In this document: one piece after another, positions 57,310 through 64,000 of the stretch
Position numbering within the stretch: the stretch's first letter is position 1
Layout: each line of letters begins with the position of its first letter
Assembly (NCBI RefSeq): GCF_028640845.1
Contig: NC_080539.1
Coordinates: 300,683,516-300,747,515 of the forward strand
Source of the DNA: Ahaetulla prasina
Lineage: Eukaryota > Chordata > Lepidosauria > Squamata > Colubridae
Direction of reading: 5' to 3'
Length of the DNA stretch: 64,000 nt
Position numbers and translations under genes: made by a program
Notes under the pieces: generated by a model
The model's database searches: none
Told to the model about the DNA's origin: nothing
Seen by the model: only the letters and a program-made list of their open reading frames with translations

Positions 57310-58025
57310 ACATTTCATAGTAGGTTAATCTGGTTCTTTCTGCATCAACTCAGAAAGCTCAAACTGCCCAAGCAGGTGCTGATACATTTCTACAGAGCAA
57401 TTATTGAGTCTGTCATCTGCACTTCTATAACTGTCTGGGTTCGTTCTGCAATCCAACAAGACAGACACAGACTTCAGAGAACTGCATAAAAAATAATTAC
57501 TACCAAGCTGCCTTCCATTGAGGACCTGTATACTGCATGAGTCAAAAAGAGGGCTGTGAAAACATTTACAGATACTTCACATCCTGGACATAAACTGTTT
57601 CAACTCCTACCCTCAAAATGATGCTATAGAGCACTGCACACCAGAACAACTAGACACAAGAACAATTTCTTCCCGAACGCCATCACTCTGCTAAACAAAT
57701 AATTCCCTCAACACTGTCAAACTATTTACTAAAACTGCACTACTATTAATCTTCTCATCATTCCCATCACCCATCTCCTTCCACTTATGACTGTAACTTT
57801 GTTGCTTGTATCCTTATGATTTATACTGATATTGATTGTTTCCTGATAGCTTATTTGTAGCCTATGACTATCATTAAGTGTTGTATCATTAAGTGCTAAA
57901 TTTGTACCCTACGACTATAATTAAGTGTTGTAAGTGTACCTTGATGAAGTTATCTTTTCTTTTATATACACTGAGAGCATATGCACCAAGACAAATTCCT
58001 TGTGTGTCCAATCACACTTGGCCAA
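57310..58025 (+). mobile_element. CR1/L3-type LINE, 3' part
   Basis: Encodes LRKLKLPKQVLIHFYRAIIE and SVICTSITVWVRSA, then stops. The 3' UTR has 'caactcctaccctcaaaatg', 'acaatttcttcccgaacgcc', 'acttggccaataaaattcta'. Frames are broken (stop after RTA near 57489). 5'-truncated. Confidence 0.9.
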
Positions 58026-58116
58026 TAAAATTCTATTCTATTCTATTCTATTCTATTCTATTCTATTCTATTCTATTCTATTCTATTCTATTCTATTCTG
58101 TCCTGTTCTATTCTCT
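58026..58116. repeat. (ATTCT)n microsatellite at an L3 tail
   Basis: About 14 perfect attct units, then ctgtcctgttct variants, directly continuing the L3 tail. Confidence 0.95.
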
Positions 58117-58779
58117 CCAACTAGGTATCCCCTAAAGATCTGTAGAGACATTTCTCTTTCTTGTTTCTCTTAACTGAATGAGACGTTTTCCACTTCTAGT
58201 ACTTTTTTTGGACTGTGAAACGTTGCTGGTGCTGAGCATTGCCTAATCCTAGCATCTGATCTCAGCGATCAAACAGATCACTCAGACCGCCCTCTCTCCT
58301 CTTGCTGCACCTTCACTTGATCTTATTAATTTCTCCTGCCATCAAGCAAATTACATTGAAATACCTCTTTCTAGAAAGGAAGCTCTGGTTGGTGAGCTAC
58401 ATTATGTCAATAAATATTTCTCTCAGAAACATGCACTGCCCTGATGCTCACATTAAGGCTGGCACAGTAAGATAATATTTAGACATAAATACATAACATA
58501 AGATAATATTTAGCAGGCAGTAAAAGAAATGTTGAAATGGGGGCTACAAAATGAACACAGATCTGAGAAAGAGGGGAAGGAGTAGTGGAATTCCATAAAT
58601 TACTTGAAAATACTGTAAATGCATTTCTCAAGGTCAGTTAAGTGTTTAAAACATTTCAGGGTGACCCAGAACAATGTACTTAATTTCTCCACTAGATGGC
58701 ACCTTCTTTATGTCAAATGTTGATAATACTTGCTTTCTGCTGGTAGAGAATTACATTCTGAAAACATGAAGGATATCAA
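58117..58779. other. Unassigned sequence
   Basis: No gene or recognised repeat. A 20-base word (taagataatatttagacata / taagataatatttagcaggc) repeats at 58469-58517. Confidence 0.4.
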
Positions 58780-59350
58780 AGTCATAGAATCACAGGGCTT
58801 GAAGGGACCTTAGAGGTCTTCTACTCCAAACCCCTGCCCAGGGCAGAAGACCTTATTCCATCCTGGACAAATGCTTGTCTAATCTTTTCTGGAGGAACGT
58901 TGTCCATGGGGTCACGATGGGTCGGACACGACTTTGCAACTAACCACAACAACAAATCTTTTCTTGAAAGCCTCCAGTGATGGAGCGCCCTCAGTTACAA
59001 AAGGCAAGCTCTTCCACTGATTAATCGTTCTCACTTTCAAGAAATTTCTCCTTTAGTTTTAGGTTGGATCTCTCTTTAAAAAGTTTTCCCCCATTGCTTC
59101 TTGTCTTACTCTCAGGTGTTTTGGAGAATAGGTTGCTCCCCTCTTCTTTGAGATAGTTCCTCAAATATTGGAAGACTGTTGTCATGTCATCACTAATTCT
59201 TCTCTTTGCGAGACTAGACATACCCAATTGCTGCAACTGTTTATCATGCGGTTTAGCTTCCAGTCCCCTAATCATCTTTGCTGCTGTTCTTTGCACCACT
59301 CCGACTTCAGTGCCCAAAAGAGAAGGCATGCATATTGGGCAAGGGACCTG
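58780..59350 (-). mobile_element. CR1 LINE 3' end with nested BovB tail
   Basis: The minus-strand ORF 59353-59021 encodes [40 protein letters not shown], the CR1 C-terminus. The 3' end 'aaggtcccttcaagccctgt' lies at 58790-58812. It is interrupted at 58891-58954. Confidence 0.88.
58891..58954 (+). mobile_element. RTE-BovB 3' terminus, 64 bp, with 10-bp target duplication
   Basis: Reads 'gttgtccatggggtcacgat', 'gggtcggacacgactttgca' and ends (ca/aac)n, the BovB 3' UTR end. The target duplication aatcttttct is at 58881-58890 and 58955-58964, exact. A severe 5' truncation of a BovB insertion into the CR1. Confidence 0.88.
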
Positions 59351-59894
59351 CAATAACCTATATTAGCACTTCTCAATCTCAACCAATTTAAGATAGGTAG
59401 ACTCCCTAAATTCGGCATTGTGGTGTGTTCTGGTGGTCTCCCATCTAGGTTCCAACAAATTCAATCTTGTTTCGCTTTTTGAAGTATGATCCATGCAGGA
59501 TCTTGATTTACACAACATTTCTTCCAGAATCAAGACAACAACTGTTTTTCAACCAGAGGCTCTGAAAGGAATGCAAAGAATTAACCTCAAGAATTGTTTT
59601 TGATAATAGAATTCTGCTTTAGAGAAGTAAGGTTTGAGATATATCTACTCCAAACCCCTGTTTATTAAACCTGCAGTAGAGATGAACAGTGTATTTTAGG
59701 TTTCTCAATGCTGGAGACAAAAAGACAGGATTTATTTATTTCATTGATTTATATCCCACTTTTCACTCAAAAGCTGAAGTGTACATAAAGTTCCCACATA
59801 TTTTTCTCAGTCAACAAAAATTGGTGCGCTGAGATTAGCTTTCAGTCTTCCAGTCAACTTCCATGCCATAGAATCTAGATTTCACTGATACCAG
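59351..59894. other. Unassigned sequence
   Basis: No gene or recognised repeat. Confidence 0.45.
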
Positions 59895-60015
59895 AAGTGT
59901 CTTGGATGAGAAGTGAAATGTTTCAAGGAAAAAAAACCAAGAAAGTCCAGTTCCCTTTTGAAAAGTACCTTTGGGATAACCATGACCTGGATGATTGAGA
60001 ATCTCCATAGACATC
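59895..60015 (-). mobile_element. Penelope-like element fragment
   Basis: 'cttggatgagaagtgaaatg', 'aagaaagtccagttcccttt', 'gaaaagtacctttgggataa', 'gattgagaatctccatagac': the same words, inverted, flank the solo LTR at 45.5-46.3 kb. Confidence 0.55.
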
Positions 60016-61019
60016 TATGTTGGAGCAATTGTGGTTTTTTTATCTATGGCATAGTTTTCTGAGGTTGGAAACACATGAAATCTATAGAAGCCACAAAGAC
60101 TTGCATAGCTTTAAAACAAATACCTCCACCAAAATAGGGTGGAAAATCTGGCCCGGCTCATGTGCAGGACACAACTCCACTTACATCGTACCTGCAGCCC
60201 TTGCTCTCCCCAAATATATTAAGTGTACCCCTCCATTCCAAGAAGGAGGGGCATCCTTTTTGTTTAATTCCCTAATATTATGTATCTGAGTAATAGATTG
60301 AGGAATGTTCCGTTTAGAAATGGGTAGAGATTGCTTGATTGCTTGATCATGTGTCATCAGGTCAGTGTCAACTCTTTGTAGCCCTAGGGAGCACGCGCAC
60401 ACACACACACACAAACACACATTAAACACACATACACACAAACTGCTGTACTGTTCCTTGTGGCAGGGGATTTGTTCCTAGGAAGGATGAGCTAAGGACA
60501 TCAAGAACATATGTCAGTAGTATACAGTATGTTCCCAGAAGGGTCACCCTCACCTAGGATATCCTATCAGTAAAGCAAGCCTACATTAGCAAGCAGCAAT
60601 ATAGAAAGATGCTGGAGGCAGAGGGTCACTTTAATGTCAATGGTAAAGGCATCAATTCAAGCATTTTGTGTGGGAGTAGCCAATGGTAAAACTATTCTTC
60701 TCCTTTGACAGAGTAAAATCACAAGGGGTAGAAATTAGAAACAGATGAAGAGACAGCATTCTAATAACAGGCACAAACTGTGATAGCAAATGAAACTGAA
60801 GTGTTTCTAACTGTATATCACAGATGCTTCATTTTATGCTTATGACACTTGAAATAAAAGGCTACATAATATGACACTTGAAATAAAAGGCTACATCAGG
60901 AGAAAGCCATTTGCCTGGGCAAGGATGACTCGTATATTCTAGTAATGAAATCAGCAATCATGGTATTCTTCTGCAAAATAATTATTGGTTCAGATTGTTC
61001 AGACTCTTAAGTTATGAGT
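60016..61019. other. Unassigned sequence
   Basis: (CA)n at 60394-60440. A 27-bp word (atgacacttgaaataaaagg plus ctacat) is tandemly doubled at 60840-60896. No gene seen. Confidence 0.45.
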
Positions 61020-61190
61020 TTTATTTCCCTTTATTTCTTTATTAAATTATATTCTTCCTGCCTTCCATGAGCCCACACTAACATGAATGATGTCCTTACT
61101 GCAATGCTGCATGAGGTAGGTTAGACCAAGAAACAGAGATTGGGCCAAAGTCATACATTGAGTTTCATGACTGAGACCTGTCAATGTACA
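61020..61190 (-). repeat. Decayed tRNA-derived SINE, Sauria-like
   Basis: 'aggtaggttagaccaagaaa', 'gattgggccaaagtcataca' and 'ttcatgactgagacctg' follow the minus-strand order of the SINE. Head lost. Confidence 0.5.
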
Positions 61191-61691
61191 TTAATATTTT
61201 GAAGTTGCTTGTCTTATTATTGTTTTTAAATCATTTTATTATGCTCTTGCATATGATAGATTTGAGTTCCAATTCTAAACGTCCAGAAAGCAGTTTTAAT
61301 ACATAGCTGTCTTGCTAAATAATCCAATAATTATCTACTACTAATAATCCAATATTAGTAGTAGTAACTTTTGGTTCATCTCAACCCACAAAAATATGTA
61401 AATTAAATAAATATCTGTATCTGTCTCAATCCAATTACTGATATAGTAGAGAATAGGGCGATGGGTCAGCATTCTTGTTTCTGAAATCAGCCCAAATGTT
61501 TTGCCTGAAGACTACTTACTTTCATACATGACTGGATTGACAGTTGTATCTTATTTCAAGATGAAGGATGTGATGGTATGCTTCTCAGGGCAATAGCACT
61601 GGTATGCCTCATGCAACTCTCTTTCTTTTTTAGTTACTCTAAAAGCCAGTATCAACCATGGCAGCTGGTTCAGATCTGCTTCAGGGGTATG

Positions 61692-62269
61692 CAGGGGTGA
61701 AATGCTATCGGTTCCCTCCGGTTCAGCCGAACCGGTAGTGATAAAAACTACCGGTTCGGGTGAACTGGTGCCCTATTTTCCCAAAAATAAGACATCTTCT
61801 GATAATAAGCCCAATTGGGCTTTTGTGTGCATGACAATAAGGCCAAGTGCTTATTTCAGGGTTCAGAAAAATACAAGACAGGGTCTTATTTTCAGGGAAA
61901 CATGGTAGTAAAAAAAAAAAAAAAAGCTACCGGTTCAGGTGAACTGGTAGTTTAAAAAAGCTACCGGTTCCTCTGAACTGGTATTTCTGACGATCAGCTT
62001 TGCAGCGAAATTTAGCTAAATCATGCACCACAGCTGATCCCCCCCTTGCTGTTCTACTTATCTTCCCAAGCCTCCTTTTGGCGTGTACTGCACATGCGTG
62101 CGTGCAGCACGCACCAAAAGGACGCTTGGGGAGGTAGGTAGAATAAGTGGGGATGGGAATCAGCTGTGCAGCACAGTTTACCTTTGCTAGAAAGCAGGAA
62201 ATCCTTTGGCACGCAGTGCTCATGCGCGGCCAGCGAACCGGTAGCAAACCGGTTTGGATTTAACCACTG
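61692..62269. mobile_element. hAT-like element with perfect 8-bp target duplication
   Basis: Left CAGGGGTGAAATGCTATCGG, right TTTGGATTTAACCACTG. ggggtatg is at 61684-61691 and 62270-62277, exact. Full of 'accggttc' words. A second small element is nested near its left end. Confidence 0.88.
61771..61907. mobile_element. Small MITE with TTTCCCNAAAATAAGAC ends, nested
   Basis: Left 'ccctattttcccaaaaataa', right 'cttattttcagggaaacatg', inverted. The interior has 'ataagcccaattgggctttt'. Interrupts the surrounding hAT element, whose 'gaactggt' words resume after it. Confidence 0.65.
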
Positions 62270-62277
62270 GGGGTATG

Positions 62278-63423
62278 GCCAACCCTGCTTCTTTCTTGTT
62301 ATGATAATACAGGACTAGAACTCGGTTAGAATTTGACCTGTCAATTTGTATAAACAAGAACACGATATTTAAATAATTATTTAACTCCCACTTATTTTTT
62401 TAAAAATCCAGATGGCTTTATAAAATCAGAAACAATAAACTGCAGTCTGAGAACAGCATTAAAAGTAACGGCAAAACTCAGGAAGGACCACAAAGAGTAA
62501 AGTAGCAAAGAAAAGGCATTCAGTATATTTTAAAGCCAATACTATTCAAAAGAAAAGCAAATCCTAAGAGTTGACCCAGACACTTTCATTAAGATCAGCT
62601 TCAGAGATAATTCTATTTCCCGCTGAATTTCAGAAACAACCATAAATAATCAAGCTTCGTATATCCATATTAGTCCCAACAGCATTTAACTAGAATAGAA
62701 ATAAGCTGTTTATAATCAATTCTCTGCTGCTTTTTGGACTCCCAGATAAATATGTAGCTGCATTGCACCAAGAATAACAACACGGTGTCTTAATCTGTAC
62801 ATAGAGGATCGTCTTCAAATGATTTCTGCAGCAGGATTTTCACTGCCCTCCTTGTCCCATTACATTTAGTATGTTTAATGTAGGTCAGCAGGCATTACAG
62901 TGAATTGCCTATTGTTTTTCAACCAACTGGGCTTTGTAAGTTTGGAGCCAGGGCATTCAAGGTTATTATTATCCTATATAAAATTTCCTAGTTTCTAATT
63001 TTACGAATGGCTTTTTGAAGGAGAAATTATCCCATTAAGTAATGTGATCCTTAATGTTGCCTCTTCATCTTTCTCTGATTACAAAAAGAATCCAAAAATA
63101 TATATAATTGCCACCTGCTTCATTCCAGGGTTTTCAGCTTCTCCTTGTCTTTTTTCATATTTGCACTTGCTTGTTTTGATGAGGTAATATGATTGTACAG
63201 CTCCTGCCTGAATTCTAAGGCCTACTGACATTTCCCAGGGCTAGCTCTTCTTAATTTTCGTCTTTGCCCCTTTCTTGAAAGAGCTTCTGCTTCCTGGTAT
63301 TGGAGGAAATGTCCATCTGGGTTCAGTTCCAAGTGAGGAGAAAGACACTGGAAGCATGGAGGCTGTTTGGAAAGATGGTTTAATAGTGGACAGGACCACA
63401 TGGTTTGAGGTCCTGGGCAATCG

Positions 63424-63426
<3 letters not shown>
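62278..63426. other. Unassigned sequence
   Basis: No gene or recognised repeat. SYNJ2BP, the neighbour of human COX16, was looked for here without success. Confidence 0.45.

Positions 63427-63516
<90 letters not shown>
63427..63516. repeat. Compound microsatellite (TG)n(AG)n
   Basis: About 20 tg units followed by about 25 ag units. Confidence 0.95.
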
Positions 63517-63521
<5 letters not shown>

Positions 63522-64000
63522 ACCTCTCTTGGGCTTTGAACTTGCTTCCTGTTCCTGTGGCAAGGGCATGTATTCTGATTGGTTGTCAGGTCCCCATGGG
63601 GCCATACAGGGGTAACTTTGTAAGCTGTCTTGAGTCCCAGGTTTGGTTGAACCTTGCTGGCTGATGCAATTTTCCCAGATGCCATGTGGTGAGATGGGTA
63701 GAGGGCTAATCCTATTATGTCCTGAGGGTGAAGGTCTTTTGTTCTGTAGATAAACTGGCCCAGCCTTTTGTCTTGTACTAGTCTTTCTGGGGTTATTAAC
63801 AAAGGTTGGGGCTGCTTTCCAAGAGCATGTTTCTCCTTTTCTCATCCAGGGAGGTATAATATTCTGGCTTTTAAATATTTCCTAGAATGTTTCAGTCTTC
63901 TAGGAGAAGGGTGGGTGCTAACACTCTACACTGGTTTCTGCCTTTTTAAATTAGCTACAATATGTGCAATTGTGGCATTTCAGAATTGATCCTTATTACA
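63517..64000. other. Unassigned sequence, possibly a repeat
   Basis: A 207-codon minus-strand ORF (63845-63222) runs through the microsatellite, so half of it is low complexity. No domain recognised. The text around it is moderately GC-rich and could be an LTR or other dispersed repeat, which I cannot confirm. Confidence 0.3.

Noticed and set aside
59900..59930. Hammerhead-ribozyme-like text (gatgagaagtgaaatg) in a Penelope-like fragment
   Set aside because: Penelope-like elements can carry hammerheads, but the CUGANGA core is not present here and stems cannot be drawn convincingly.
63222..63845. 207-codon minus-strand ORF
   Set aside because: Its middle is the (TC)(AC) microsatellite, there is no recognisable domain, and the flanks look like non-coding or repeat DNA.
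55770..64000. Search for SYNJ2BP exons upstream of COX16, as in human
   Set aside because: No PDZ or tail-anchor coding sequence was recognised; it may lie beyond the window or have only UTR here.

Overview
The window is vertebrate nuclear DNA from a squamate reptile, most likely a snake. It is gene-poor, AT-rich and dense in transposable elements. Pointers to a snake are several CR1/L3-type LINE tails that run straight into (ATTCT)n or (AATAG)n arrays (the 'Snake1' pattern described for snake genomes), RTE-BovB 3' ends, tRNA-derived SINEs of the Sauria type, and a GATA/GGTA/GACA array of the kind first described as Bkm in kraits. No bacterial or viral gene organisation is present.

One cellular protein-coding gene is recognisable: COX16, a cytochrome c oxidase assembly factor. 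It lies on the minus strand with four coding exons (55769-55710, 38436-38359, 27938-27876, 23567-23475). All introns are GT-AG and phase 0, and the exons join into a 97-residue protein. The start codon sits in a CpG-rich block at about 55.43-55.93 kb. A poly(A) signal lies one base past the stop codon. The introns (4.3, 10.4 and 17.3 kb) hold most of the repeats listed.

Layout. 1-13.5 kb: no gene found; a CR1 fragment, several hAT-type non-autonomous DNA transposons (many with 8-bp target duplications), SINEs, a solo-LTR-like block and microsatellites. 13.57-16.04 kb: a 2.5-kb hAT element with a perfect 8-bp target duplication, broken transposase coding sequence and two LINEs nested in it. 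16-23.4 kb: L3 LINE, SINEs and nested DNA transposons. 23.5-55.8 kb: COX16 and its intronic repeats, including a 1.9-kb CR1 piece with reverse transcriptase, a Tc1-like element with clean TIRs, a solo LTR inside a Penelope-like fragment, a Bkm-type array, and a recent 940-bp tandem triplication bounded by L3 tails close to the promoter. 55.9-64 kb: a LINE with a 275-codon uninterrupted reverse transcriptase ORF, an L3 copy, a CR1 carrying a small BovB insertion with a 10-bp target duplication, more hAT elements, and unassigned sequence.

The only genes acting beyond their own mobility are the COX16 exons. Everything else is transposon-derived, simple repeat or unassigned. Family names for repeats come from recognised termini, target duplications and short protein motifs read by eye; no database search was run.
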